DNA of 64,000 nucleotides from Methanoregula sp. (lineage in GTDB: Archaea; Halobacteriota; Methanomicrobia; Methanomicrobiales; Methanospirillaceae), in NCBI GenBank assembly GCA_028679185.1, contig JAJRBZ010000046.1, positions 1-64,000 of the forward strand, written 5' to 3'. Positions within the stretch are counted from its first letter, which is position 1; the number at the start of each line of letters is the position of its first letter. Below the pieces are notes generated by a model, which searched no databases, was not told where the DNA came from, and saw only the letters and a list, made by a program, of their open reading frames with translations. Positions 9,462 to 19,111 of the stretch are shown in pieces. The position numbers and the translations under genes are program-made.

Positions 9462-10346
9462 ATGTTTGAAAAAATACTGTTCGCGACTGATTTCTCGGCT
9501 TATGCAAAGAAAACGCTTGACTGTATAGCCGGTTTTCCCGGAGCCCGCGATATCATCCTGTTCCACGTTGTCGAAAATGCAAGATCTCCGAGAGGTGGTG
9601 GAGAGATAGGTGATATATTCTACCGGACCGGCGAAAATTTCCTCAAAGAAGAGAAACGCTACCTTGAAAACCTCAGCCGGACCCTCAGGGTGACGACGGC
9701 TGTAAAGACATCATCCGACCCTGCCGGAGCAATCATAGAAACAGCCGAGGAGAGGGGCGTTTCCCTGATTGTGGTCGGTGCACGGGGGAACAGCCTCGTG
9801 GAAGGGATCCTCCTTGGCAGTGTATCGAGATCGGTCCTCCGCCGCAGCAGGACCAGTGTCCTGATCATGCGCCATAAAATCATCGAGGATCTGAAAGGGA
9901 AGACCTTTGAAATGTTCTGCCCCATGATACTTTCCCGGGTACTCTGCCCGATAGATTTCTCCCGGTACTCTGACAATGCGACAGCCCTTCTCAGCAAGAC
10001 AAATGGGGTGGGGGAGGTCATCCTTCTCCATGTCGTATCTCAGGGCGAAACCGAAGGTGAGATCGATGAAACTGTCAGGACGGTGAAGGGTCAGATAGAA
10101 GCAATCCGCAACAGTCTTGCCGCACAGGGCATCGAAGTCAAAACAATAGTAAGGAGAGGAGATCCTGCCGCCGAGATCACGAGAATTGCCGATGAAGAGG
10201 ATGTATCTGTCATCTGGATGAGCTCCCACGGAAAAAGCTGGTTCCGTGAACTTTTGCTCGGCAGCACAGCGCATACTGTGGCCATGAACGCCAAACGGCC
10301 GGTGATCATCATCCGTAAGCCGGAAGCCACTGGACCGAATCCATAG
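9462..10346 (+). CDS. Tandem universal stress protein (two UspA domains)
   Basis: MFEKILFATDFSAYAKKTLD...LIVVGARGNSLVEGILLGSVSRSVLRRS; second copy RVLCPIDFSRYSDNA...ELLLGSTAHTVAMNAKRPVIIIR. Confidence 0.93.
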   Translation: MFEKILFATDFSAYAKKTLDCIAGFPGARDIILFHVVENARSPRGGGEIGDIFYRTGENFLKEEKRYLENLSRTLRVTTAVKTSSDPAGAIIETAEERGVSLIVVGARGNSLVEGILLGSVSRSVLRRSRTSVLIMRHKIIEDLKGKTFEMFCPMILSRVLCPIDFSRYSDNATALLSKTNGVGEVILLHVVSQGETEGEIDETVRTVKGQIEAIRNSLAAQGIEVKTIVRRGDPAAEITRIADEEDVSVIWMSSHGKSWFRELLLGSTAHTVAMNAKRPVIIIRKPEATGPNP

Positions 10347-10392
10347 TTCTCCCCTCCATAATAACCTTTTTAATAAAAAATCAAAAAACCGG

Positions 10393-10410
10393 AACGGGAA
10401 TATTCCCGTT
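10393..10410. terminator. 18-bp perfect palindrome between convergent genes, probable bidirectional terminator
   Basis: AACGGGAATATTCCCGTT between usp stop and ntpK stop. Confidence 0.55.
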
Positions 10411-10423
10411 TCTGCCCTGATGT

Positions 10424-10861
10424 TTAAACTACGGCAAACCTGCCCAGGACACCCAGGGTAAACGCCATCACAAGCAGGGCTACGGTTTCGGTCAAACCCA
10501 GTATGATCATGTAATTGCCGAACCCTTTACCCGTCTCTCCCATGGCATCGCAGGCACAGGCAGCACATAACCCCTGAAAGTATGCAGAAAGGCCAATAGC
10601 CGCGCCGCAAAATGCGCCGAAACCCCAAAGGTCATTGCCTTGTGCGGCAAGTTCATACATCCTGTTCATAACGATCATGCCATAGATTGTCTGGGTAAGC
10701 GGTGCAGCGGCAAACGCAACGAGCAAAAATGCCGCCGGCTTGTTCTGGCTGTAATTCTTCTTCCATGCTCCTATCGCTGCCATCCCGGCAACACCTGCGC
10801 CTGCGGCAGACCCTAAGGCCGACAAGCCAAGCACCAGACCTAATCCAAGATCCCCAGTCAT
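10424..10861 (-). CDS. ntpK: V-type ATPase subunit K, double hairpin (four TM)
   Basis: Start MTGDLGLGLVLGLSALGS; hairpin 1 APLTQTIYGMIV, hairpin 2 AYFQGLCAAC and LTETVALLVMAF. Confidence 0.93.
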   Translation of the reverse strand: MTGDLGLGLVLGLSALGSAAGAGVAGMAAIGAWKKNYSQNKPAAFLLVAFAAAPLTQTIYGMIVMNRMYELAAQGNDLWGFGAFCGAAIGLSAYFQGLCAACACDAMGETGKGFGNYMIILGLTETVALLVMAFTLGVLGRFAVV

Positions 10862-10874
10862 GATATTCTCCTGT

Positions 10875-12641
10875 TCATTCTTTGAACGGTTCGAATGTAA
10901 ATCCACTCCATGTTACGTTGGCATGCCCTGAAAATTCCAGCACATTAAGCCTGACACCGTGCACGAGCACTGACATCGGTCCTAAGATGATATTTAAGCA
11001 GTGTCCGATTAAAATAATTGCTGCGCCTGCAACCAGAGCTATGACGCCATCGCCCATTCCGGATGCCAGTGTATTCGTAGTTTCCGCTATGGCAAGAGTT
11101 GCCAAGCCAACAGCAAAAAGACGTATATACGATATCACATCGGTAAAATTATTCATGAGGCTCAATGCTACCGTTCCCAGCCCTTCTCCAATGGCTCTGA
11201 GCATATTTCTCTGGGGGTTGGTGAATAGAACCACGAGTACAATCCCCGCAATAAACAGCCATAAGACCCAAGTGGGAAATGCTTCTCCAAGAATTATCGT
11301 CCTTGCCACAAAAAATGCAGTCCAGAGTACACATATCCATCCGACATCAGAAAGCGCAGTTGGCGACGGAAATTTGAGGAACACACGCCAGGAATGGGCA
11401 ATGGATAAATGCAACGCCCCCAAAAAGAAGCAGAACGTTTGCATAACGTTTGCATCGTTCAACTGCGGGACGAGCGGTTTGTATCCTAAGGCAAGCAGCC
11501 ATGACTGGCCAAAAAATGTTCCGGTCAGAAAACCCCACAATATTGCACTGGAACCTAAGAGGTAAAAGAGCGAAAAAGTCGTTTTTAACTCTGTATTCAG
11601 TTTCATCTTTTTCTGCAATCCTAGTGTGATCAAGATATACACCAACCCATAACCGGCATCACCTATCAGTATGCCAAAAAAGATGCTAAAAAAGATCAGA
11701 AACATTGTGCTTACGTCAAGTTCACGATATCCGGGCGTGAGCCCAAGGAGCTCAAACACGGGCTTGATCCTATCGACCCATTTCGGATTGCACAGGAGCG
11801 TCGGCACACTATCGTCATCCGAAGGCTCAGTGATAACAATCCCCCATTTTCTGCTCCTGGCTTTGGCAATCAGATGCCCTTCCATGTCGAAAGGGACGTA
11901 TCCCGTTACATAACTGATTGCCCCTTCCTTCCCCATGCCGCATACTACCTGCTGGAATTCGATCTCTTTTTCCTGTTTTTTCTTTATTTCAAGAAGGGCT
12001 TTATAAAAACAAGCGGATTTTATTAACTCGCCTTTAATCATCTCCATACCCTTAGTATCCTCGGCGAGCCGTGATTTAAGCAAAGACAAGCTTTCTTTTG
12101 GCGGAAGAATTTCTAAAAAAGCGCATTCGAACTGCCTGTGGGATATTGCCACGCAATTGGCGATATCCCCTGTGGTAAATATTGTTTTCACTACCACGTC
12201 ATCAGGAAAATTTCTTATTTCTTTTACCGGTACCTGGTAAAGCTTCAGGTAAATGCCGTTTTGGCTCAGGTACTGAATCTGGTTGAGATCAACCTCACCC
12301 CAGTGCTCCCAGTCATTGATTTGACCGATTATGTTTCTTGATGAGGACTCCAGTTGTTCCTGTCGCTTGCCGAGTTCGATGATACGATTTACATCTTCTA
12401 TCCAGTCACCAGTAATTTTATTCTGCGGCTGAATGAGTTTCTCTGAGGCTATCGCCTGGTTCAGGACATCTAAAGAGGAATTAATTAAGGCCACTTTTTC
12501 CTGGAGCGCGGTTATATCTCTGCTTTCAGGCAGATTCTGGTGCTCGACGTGCATAACCCCTAATTTACGCAAATATTTTACCGTTGATTCTGCGTCTCCT
12601 GTTTCGAAAAGGAGGGTGGCTTTTTTCATCGGAACAATCAT
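10875..12641 (-). CDS. ntpI: V-type ATPase subunit I
   Basis: 588 aa; FLIFFSIFFGILIGDAGYGLVY, DVISYIRLFAVGLATLAIAETTN. Confidence 0.95.
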   Translation of the reverse strand: MIVPMKKATLLFETGDAESTVKYLRKLGVMHVEHQNLPESRDITALQEKVALINSSLDVLNQAIASEKLIQPQNKITGDWIEDVNRIIELGKRQEQLESSSRNIIGQINDWEHWGEVDLNQIQYLSQNGIYLKLYQVPVKEIRNFPDDVVVKTIFTTGDIANCVAISHRQFECAFLEILPPKESLSLLKSRLAEDTKGMEMIKGELIKSACFYKALLEIKKKQEKEIEFQQVVCGMGKEGAISYVTGYVPFDMEGHLIAKARSRKWGIVITEPSDDDSVPTLLCNPKWVDRIKPVFELLGLTPGYRELDVSTMFLIFFSIFFGILIGDAGYGLVYILITLGLQKKMKLNTELKTTFSLFYLLGSSAILWGFLTGTFFGQSWLLALGYKPLVPQLNDANVMQTFCFFLGALHLSIAHSWRVFLKFPSPTALSDVGWICVLWTAFFVARTIILGEAFPTWVLWLFIAGIVLVVLFTNPQRNMLRAIGEGLGTVALSLMNNFTDVISYIRLFAVGLATLAIAETTNTLASGMGDGVIALVAGAAIILIGHCLNIILGPMSVLVHGVRLNVLEFSGHANVTWSGFTFEPFKE

Positions 12642-13249
12642 ACCGCGACCTCTTCAAAATCAGCTTCTTCGATTTTATTTTTGGCAATTTTGCTGCGACC
12701 AACGGCATTGGTCATCTGGTCGCCGATATAGATTTTAATCCGGCGGATTGCCTCTTTTGCTTCGGGGATTTTTATCTTTTCGAACAGATTAACGCGCTGC
12801 GCTGTAATACGCAATTCATGTTTCAGAACAGATATTCCTTTTTCAATGACCCTTATCTCTTCTTGTAAAGAGACCAATTCCCTCAATGTTTCCAAGCCTG
12901 CATCCACCCAGAGAGGTGTCAGAAATAAATCATATTCTGCCGGCTCAAAATCTACACGTTCAAATACCGGTAAATCAACACCGGCAATGTTTTTCTTCGC
13001 AGTGATAGTTTTTTCAGGGATAAGCCATTGCTTCATTTCCGGTGCCTCAGCGAGAAGGCCTGACCAGTTTTCCGCCGATTTCTGGTTTTCGGATAATGAA
13101 TTCTTTTTCTCTAAAAGAGCGCTCTGCTGGTGTAAAATTTCAAGCTGCAGCTGCTGTTTTTTAAGCTGCAGTGTGGGGAGATACCTCTCATACTGCCACA
13201 GGGCATCTCTTTGTTTTTTAAGTTCACCTTGAGAAAATTTTAGTTTCAT
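12638..13249 (-). CDS. ntpD: V-type ATPase subunit D
   Basis: 203 aa; N-terminal coiled coil, [27 protein letters not shown] signature. Confidence 0.92.
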   Translation of the reverse strand: MKLKFSQGELKKQRDALWQYERYLPTLQLKKQQLQLEILHQQSALLEKKNSLSENQKSAENWSGLLAEAPEMKQWLIPEKTITAKKNIAGVDLPVFERVDFEPAEYDLFLTPLWVDAGLETLRELVSLQEEIRVIEKGISVLKHELRITAQRVNLFEKIKIPEAKEAIRRIKIYIGDQMTNAVGRSKIAKNKIEEADFEEVAV

Positions 13250-14543
13250 TCTTTTTTGGCCAATACTTGTCTACCATGGATTTCTTGATTCCGGTTTCTT
13301 CTGGAGAGAAACAATCGTGTAAAATCTCCCAGCCCAGATCCAGCGCTTTCTCCAGGGGGATATTTACCTTTAACGACATCATTCTATCTTCAAAGAGTTT
13401 TCCATATTTAAGAAGTTTCATATCCCAGGTACTCATCTGAAATCCCATGGCCTGCTTTTCCTGTGTTTCGCGATAACTGGCAAAAAGCTGAATCATCGTA
13501 TCCATAATCGTCCGGTGATCATCGCGGGTTTTGCCGTTGACCAGCTGCTTCAAACGGCTTAAGGAACCGAATGGTTCGATCACACCGTTCTTAAGGTAAA
13601 ATTGCCCCTCGGTAATATAGCCGGTATTGTCCGGAATCGGATGGGTCACGTCATCCCCGGGCATCGTTGTTACTGCGAGAATAGTAATTGAACCTGCGGT
13701 GTCAAAATCGACTGCCTTTTCATAGCGGGCTGCCAGCCGGCTGTAAAGGTCGCCCGGATATCCCCGGTTAGAAGGAATCTGTTGCATGGTAATGGCAATC
13801 TCTTTTAAGGCATCGCAGAAATTGCTCATATCCGTTAATAATACCAGAACCCGTTTTCCTTCCAGGGCGAAATTCTCTGCCACCGCCAGACTGATATCCG
13901 GAACAAGCAGGCACTCCACAACCGGATCGGCTGCGGTATGCATAAATACAATCGAATGGGAAAGTGCACCGTGTTCTTCCAGCGTGTCTCTGAAGAAAAG
14001 GTAATCATCATATTTTAAACCCATGCCGCCTAAAATAATGATATCGACTTCCGCCTGGGTTCCAATTCTGGCCAACAGTTCATTATAAGGTTCGCCGGCA
14101 ATGGAAAAAATAGGGAGCTTCTGGGATACAACCAAAGAATTAAATACGTCGATCATGGGTATACCTGTCCGAATCATCTTGTTCGGGATAATTCTCTTCA
14201 CCGGATTCACGGGAGGCCCGCCGATATCGATGAGATTTTCGGAAAGGTGCGGCCCGTTATCGAGGGGGATACCGCTGCCGTTAAAAATGCGACCTAAAAG
14301 CATATTGCCGCTGGCGATACGCATCGGGTGTCCTAAAAACCTTACCTTGTCACCCGTAGAAATGCCACGGCTTCCGGCAAAAACCTGTAAAAATACTTTT
14401 TTTCCGTCAAGGCGGATAACCTGGGCAAGGGATGTACCACGTCCGGTGAATACCTGGGCAAGCTCCCCATTGCCTGCGTTTTTTGCGTCAACAGTAATAA
14501 CGTCCCCGACAATCTGATTTATGTTTGTATAAAACTTCTGCAT
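13224..14543 (-). CDS. ntpB: V-type ATPase subunit B
   Basis: Start [46 protein letters not shown]. Confidence 0.95.
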   Translation of the reverse strand: MQKFYTNINQIVGDVITVDAKNAGNGELAQVFTGRGTSLAQVIRLDGKKVFLQVFAGSRGISTGDKVRFLGHPMRIASGNMLLGRIFNGSGIPLDNGPHLSENLIDIGGPPVNPVKRIIPNKMIRTGIPMIDVFNSLVVSQKLPIFSIAGEPYNELLARIGTQAEVDIIILGGMGLKYDDYLFFRDTLEEHGALSHSIVFMHTAADPVVECLLVPDISLAVAENFALEGKRVLVLLTDMSNFCDALKEIAITMQQIPSNRGYPGDLYSRLAARYEKAVDFDTAGSITILAVTTMPGDDVTHPIPDNTGYITEGQFYLKNGVIEPFGSLSRLKQLVNGKTRDDHRTIMDTMIQLFASYRETQEKQAMGFQMSTWDMKLLKYGKLFEDRMMSLKVNIPLEKALDLGWEILHDCFSPEETGIKKSMVDKYWPKKNETKIFSR

Positions 14544-14544
14544 A

Positions 14545-16281
14545 CTAACCTTTCTTTGATCTCTCGAGTAAAAACACCCTGATTTCTTTTTCGGTTTTTT
14601 CAAACTCTTCGCTTTTCCAGGGAGCGGAGTTCCATCCTTTAAAAATCTGTCTTATCTGCTGAAAAAAGAGTAGAGCCGTATCTTTATCTTTAAAGGTAAA
14701 ATCCGATTCCAAAATGTGGTAAATAAAATCAAAAACGTAAATCTGCCGTTCTTTGGAGGTCGCTTCATCAACTGCGTCAAACGCATTCTGCTGCAGATAG
14801 ACAAAATCAAAAAATTCTGCTTTAAGGTACTCAACGTAATCGGAAAGCGAAGTGCCTTCTTCTCCGACAACTTTCATCATTTGTGACACATCGTAACCCT
14901 TGCGCAGAATCCCGTGCCCCCGCTCTTTCTGTTTCCCGTCAATAAAACTTTTATATTTGCTCCAGCTGATTAACGGGTCTATTGCCGGGTATCTGCGGGC
15001 ATCGGAACGGCTACCGGAAAGCCCGTGGAATGCACTCACTACTTTTAACGTTGCCTGGGTTACCGGCTCTTCAAAGTTTCCTCCTGCAGGGCTGACTGTT
15101 CCGCCGATGGTAACCGAACCGGTTGAGCCGTCATTTAAACGCACAACACCTGCCCTTTCATAGAAAGATGCGATACGCGACTCTAAATAGGCGGGGAACG
15201 CCTCTTCTCCGGGAATCTCTTCAAGCCTGCCGGACATCTCACGCATGGCCTGTGCCCAGCGGGAAGTGGAATCCGCAAGCAGAAGCACGTGAAGACCCAT
15301 CTGGCGGTAATATTCGGCTATTGTTACTGCCGTATAGACACTCGATTCTCTCGCTGCTACAGGCATGGAGCTGGTATTACAGATAATGACGGTGCGGTCA
15401 CTCAAAGGCCGGTTGGTTCTGGGGTCAAGTATTGCAGGGAATGTTTTTAATGTTTCGACTACTTCTCCGGCACGTTCGCCGCAGGCAGCAATAACGACAA
15501 CATCCACATCGGCATGCCGGCTGGTCAATTGCTGTAAAACTGTTTTCCCTGCTCCAAAAGGACCGGGGATACAATAAGTCCCCCCCCGGGCCACTGGAAA
15601 GAGCGAATCAATAAGGCGCATCTTGGTAACCAGCGGTTCGTCAGGTTTAAGTTTCTCGGCATATTCCTTGATAGGGATTTTCACCGGCCAATTCTGGCTT
15701 AAGTACACAGGATGGATCTTCTGGTTCGGGTCTTTTATCTCAGCAACCGCTTCGCGTATCGTGAACTTGCCGGCATTTTCAACCGACACAACTTCAAAAT
15801 TTCCCCTCAAAGAGAAGGGGACCATACAGTAGTGTTTAAATATTTTTTCCACCACAAATCCGATTTTATCTCCGGCATGTACTCTGTCACCGGGTTTCAC
15901 CAGAGGAGTGAAATCCCAGGCCTCGGTATCAGAAAGCGCCTTGGTATAAACACCGCGTTTCAAGAAGAAGCCGCATTGTCTGGCAATCTCTGGCAAAGGA
16001 TTTTGCAGGCCGTCGAATATCTGACCCAGCATCCCCGGCCCCAACTCAACCGAAAGAAGCTCGCCGGTGAACTCAACCTCTTCGCCGATTTTTAAACCGC
16101 CGGTTGCCTCATAGACCTGCATCTCCGCAAGGTTGCCGCGCACACGGATGATTTCTGACTTAAGACGTTCATCTGCGTGCAGGATATAGGCAACCTCATT
16201 CTGCATGACCGGAGAATCGAAACTGACAGTTACCATGTTACCGCTGATTTTGGTAATAGTGCCTTTTCTTGGTGCTGTCAT
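14545..16281 (-). CDS. ntpA: V-type ATPase subunit A (catalytic)
   Basis: 578 aa; P-loop [37 protein letters not shown]. Confidence 0.97.
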   Translation of the reverse strand: MTAPRKGTITKISGNMVTVSFDSPVMQNEVAYILHADERLKSEIIRVRGNLAEMQVYEATGGLKIGEEVEFTGELLSVELGPGMLGQIFDGLQNPLPEIARQCGFFLKRGVYTKALSDTEAWDFTPLVKPGDRVHAGDKIGFVVEKIFKHYCMVPFSLRGNFEVVSVENAGKFTIREAVAEIKDPNQKIHPVYLSQNWPVKIPIKEYAEKLKPDEPLVTKMRLIDSLFPVARGGTYCIPGPFGAGKTVLQQLTSRHADVDVVVIAACGERAGEVVETLKTFPAILDPRTNRPLSDRTVIICNTSSMPVAARESSVYTAVTIAEYYRQMGLHVLLLADSTSRWAQAMREMSGRLEEIPGEEAFPAYLESRIASFYERAGVVRLNDGSTGSVTIGGTVSPAGGNFEEPVTQATLKVVSAFHGLSGSRSDARRYPAIDPLISWSKYKSFIDGKQKERGHGILRKGYDVSQMMKVVGEEGTSLSDYVEYLKAEFFDFVYLQQNAFDAVDEATSKERQIYVFDFIYHILESDFTFKDKDTALLFFQQIRQIFKGWNSAPWKSEEFEKTEKEIRVFLLERSKKG

Positions 16282-16291
16282 TTATACTCCG

Positions 16292-16822
16292 TTAATGTTG
16301 TAACACTTGTTCAAGCAGGATCGTTCCATCTGCACTGCGTATATTCTCCCATCGCTGGAGTATTAATAATTTAATGGAATAGGTTATCAGAAAATCCAGA
16401 TCCAGATAATGACCTGTTGCCAGCTCATCCAATGCTTTCCATCGCATTTCATCCAGTGTCTTCTCAGCATCAAGAACAGATGTATTTATGGTCGCAGCTA
16501 TAACTGCAGGGGAAAGGGAGGAAACGCTGTAACCATCAGGTCTCAGATACGTCGAAGGTTCAATGTGTTTTTTGGGGGCACGTCTCCTGACCAGTTCATT
16601 TCTTAAGGCAACATCGAATTCAATCCATTTCTGAATAATCGGGTGTCTTTTACTTTTTTCAAAATATTGTTCAGGTTGCGGTAACGTACGTAACAGTTGA
16701 TAGTCTTTTTTGGGAATGTGCGGGCAACATAGTTCAAGAAACCGCTCAAAAGAAAATGGCATCTTCATTCCGAAATGCAGCATAGGCAGGCTTGCAATTA
16801 AATAGGGATAAAAATCTGCCAT
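16292..16822 (-). CDS. DUF2764 family protein of bacterial-type V-ATPase operons
   Basis: 176 aa; MADFYPYLIASLPMLHFGMKMPFSFERFLELC; located between E and A as in bacterial V-ATPase operons. Confidence 0.8.
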   Translation of the reverse strand: MADFYPYLIASLPMLHFGMKMPFSFERFLELCCPHIPKKDYQLLRTLPQPEQYFEKSKRHPIIQKWIEFDVALRNELVRRRAPKKHIEPSTYLRPDGYSVSSLSPAVIAATINTSVLDAEKTLDEMRWKALDELATGHYLDLDFLITYSIKLLILQRWENIRSADGTILLEQVLQH

Positions 16823-16828
16823 CTTTTT

Positions 16829-17440
16829 TCATTCCTTGATTGCTTCCATGAGGATCTGGTTTAATTTCGGCTTAAGATATGTACCGATATATTCGGCCAG
16901 GGCTTTGTCGGTAAAATCATATGAGGATTTTCCGTAATCAAAACTTATGGTAAATCCTCCTGAAATTTCTTCCGCAGGCCTCAAAATGATCCTTTTCTTC
17001 GTTTCTTCCCTGAGTTTATACAAAAAATTTTTTTCCAGGGTTTCCATATCCTCTTTGTTAAGTAAAACCGTAATGTCATTATTTTCCCCCGCTCCAAAGT
17101 TCCTGACCACTTCCGATAAGAGTTTGAATAGGGCCTCGGGGGTCAGGACCGGCTGGATTTCTGAAACCACAATCCGCCCAAGCATGGCATTAATTTCTTT
17201 TCTTAATGACAGGAGCAGATCCCTTGCTGCCTGAGCGAGCAGGATTTTTCCTTTTTCGTCTTCACGGTAAATTCTGTCTTTTGCGGCAGCAATCATTTCC
17301 TCTGCCTCAAGCCTTGCCTGAGCAAGGATGTCATCTGCTCTTTGCTTTGCTTCAGCCTCTATATTTTGAGCTTTTTCCTCAGCGGCCCTGATTCCTTCCT
17401 GGTTTATTTTTTCGATCAGGTCTCTAATCTCTTCTGCCAT
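16829..17440 (-). CDS. ntpE: V-type ATPase subunit E
   Basis: 203 aa; coiled coil then GGFTISFDYGKSSYDFTDKALAEYIGTYLKPKL. Confidence 0.88.
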   Translation of the reverse strand: MAEEIRDLIEKINQEGIRAAEEKAQNIEAEAKQRADDILAQARLEAEEMIAAAKDRIYREDEKGKILLAQAARDLLLSLRKEINAMLGRIVVSEIQPVLTPEALFKLLSEVVRNFGAGENNDITVLLNKEDMETLEKNFLYKLREETKKRIILRPAEEISGGFTISFDYGKSSYDFTDKALAEYIGTYLKPKLNQILMEAIKE

Positions 17441-17679
17441 ACAAAAACCCCTTAATCAGTATGGTGTATCAGGATGGCATAAAACATTTTTAATCAGTTC
17501 AATATCATTTTTGCATATTTCCATTGAAAGATCCGAATACTCGCCAGGTGCCCTGCTATTAAATCATTAAGTCCCCAACCTCCGATGGTCATTCGGACTC
17601 CGGCCAAATAGTGGAATTTAGGCCGCGCGCAGTCTTTTTTCGAAAATAACAGTTCCGTATACCATAACCTTCCTTTTTT

Positions 17680-17799
17680 TTAATTTCCTTGGGAATGACA
17701 GCAGGTCTCAATTGCTTCCCTGATTGCGGCGATGTGCTCACTTTCCAGTATTGTCCTTGCTTGCCAGTGCAGGCCCCGAAATACAGCCGAAACGGGAGT
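17680..17799 (-). pseudogene. Possible C-terminal gene remnant, unassigned
   Basis: Open frame TPVSAVFRGLHWQARTILESEHIAAIREAIETCCHSQGN* with no convincing start. Confidence 0.2.
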
Positions 17800-17867
17800 C
17801 TATTATGGCATTTTATCCAAGAAAAAGTATTTAATCAGAATTAAAAGATTAAGTTGAGGATGAATGC

Positions 17868-18197
17868 ATGCCTGAGGTGACAAATGACGAACGGGGGAGA
17901 AGAATTTTTCAGCTACACAAGGAGAGAGCGGTCGAGGCGGCAATAGAGAAGATCCGCCATAATGCAGGATCCGGATTATCTGCATTATCACCACAGGACC
18001 TGAACACTCTGAACCAAATCCTTGGCGAGACGTGGGTCTCCGTGGGAAGACAAATCTGGCAACAGAGTTCCTTTTCACGCCTGACAAGAAAGGATCTGGA
18101 GGAGATTATCAGTATCGGAAACGATGTTAAAAGCAAGAAATTGCGGGAGGAGACGGGGATCAATAAAATCTGCAGGATCCTCAAGGGATCCATCTGA
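17868..18197 (+). CDS. Uncharacterised small protein, paralog 1
   Basis: MPEVTNDERGRRIFQLHKERAVEAAIEKIRHNAGSG...; aligns along its length with 18709-19038. Confidence 0.75.
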   Translation: MPEVTNDERGRRIFQLHKERAVEAAIEKIRHNAGSGLSALSPQDLNTLNQILGETWVSVGRQIWQQSSFSRLTRKDLEEIISIGNDVKSKKLREETGINKICRILKGSI

Positions 18198-18439
18198 TGA
18201 GGGCAAAAAACAGGATTCCTGGCTTTTACAGAATAGTATCTTTGCCTTTTTTCTACGTTTTTTAAACAATTTTAAAGAGAGGCGATTCTTGTTTTGGAGG
18301 AGTGCGATGATACTCCCAAAAAACTGTAGATATGCCTTCAAAGCTGTCATGCACCCGGCTCCTGATGCCTTCCCGTCCTCCCGGCTTTACCCCCTGTGGG
18401 TTTGATTCGCCTGCATGACGGAACAAAAATATCTGCCGT

Positions 18440-18613
18440 TTATGCCATATCAGGATACTGGGGGATAAAGAGAATCCCCAAGAAGCACCCCATCAGAACA
18501 AGACTGATGAGGACTCCTCTTCTTGCCCACTCCTTACCCGTGATCTTCAGTTTTCCTGCAGCAATGATATTGGGAATGTTACCGAAAATGAGCATCTCTC
18601 CGGCAATCGCTTG
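18440..18613 (-). pseudogene. C-terminal remnant of a DUF1646-like membrane transporter
   Basis: My translation: QAIAGEMLIFGNIPNIIAAGKLKITGKEWARRGVLISLVLMGCFLGILFIPQYPDMA*; immediate upstream in-frame TGA, no N-terminal part present. Confidence 0.55.
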
Positions 18614-18708
18614 TCATGTCCAAAGGGATAGCCATAAAGGTTATCAGGTGTGAAGGTAATGAGAGAACTGATCGCGCATTTGTGTGCGGGAGACAGGGGT
18701 TTAAAAAA

Positions 18709-19038
18709 ATGCCGGATGTATCGCAGAAAGAAGTGGGACGGCGGATGTACCATGTACACCGTGAGAAGAGAGTGGAAGAGGCAATAAAAAAAATTAAACA
18801 CGGTGTTGGTACTGAATGGATCTCATTTACCCGTGATAATATTGATCTGCTGGGGCATCTGCTGCAATGTACCTGGAACGTAATTGATCAAAAGACCTGG
18901 GAAAATTTACCTTTCAGCAGTATGACAAAAAATGATGTCATGAAAATCCTTTCATTTGGTGAGGGGGTTGGTCCGAAAATGAACCCGGACCAGACCGCAG
19001 TGGCAGAGATAAAAAAAATATTGCTCTCCCTTAAATAA
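18709..19038 (+). CDS. Uncharacterised small protein, paralog 2
   Basis: MPDVSQKEVGRRMYHVHREKRVEEAIKKIKHGVGTEWISFTRDNIDLLGHLLQCTWNVIDQKTWENLPFSSMTKNDVMKILSFG... Confidence 0.75.
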   Translation: MPDVSQKEVGRRMYHVHREKRVEEAIKKIKHGVGTEWISFTRDNIDLLGHLLQCTWNVIDQKTWENLPFSSMTKNDVMKILSFGEGVGPKMNPDQTAVAEIKKILLSLK

Positions 19039-19111
19039 CGAATTCTTTTTTAAAACAGATCATGCCTTGTCCGGGGGTAAGCTGGTTGAAATCAGGAGTG
19101 TGAACGCAGGT

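Noticed and set aside
10882-11565. 227-aa plus-strand ORF opposite ntpI
   Set aside because: Antisense to subunit I transmembrane region; no independent support
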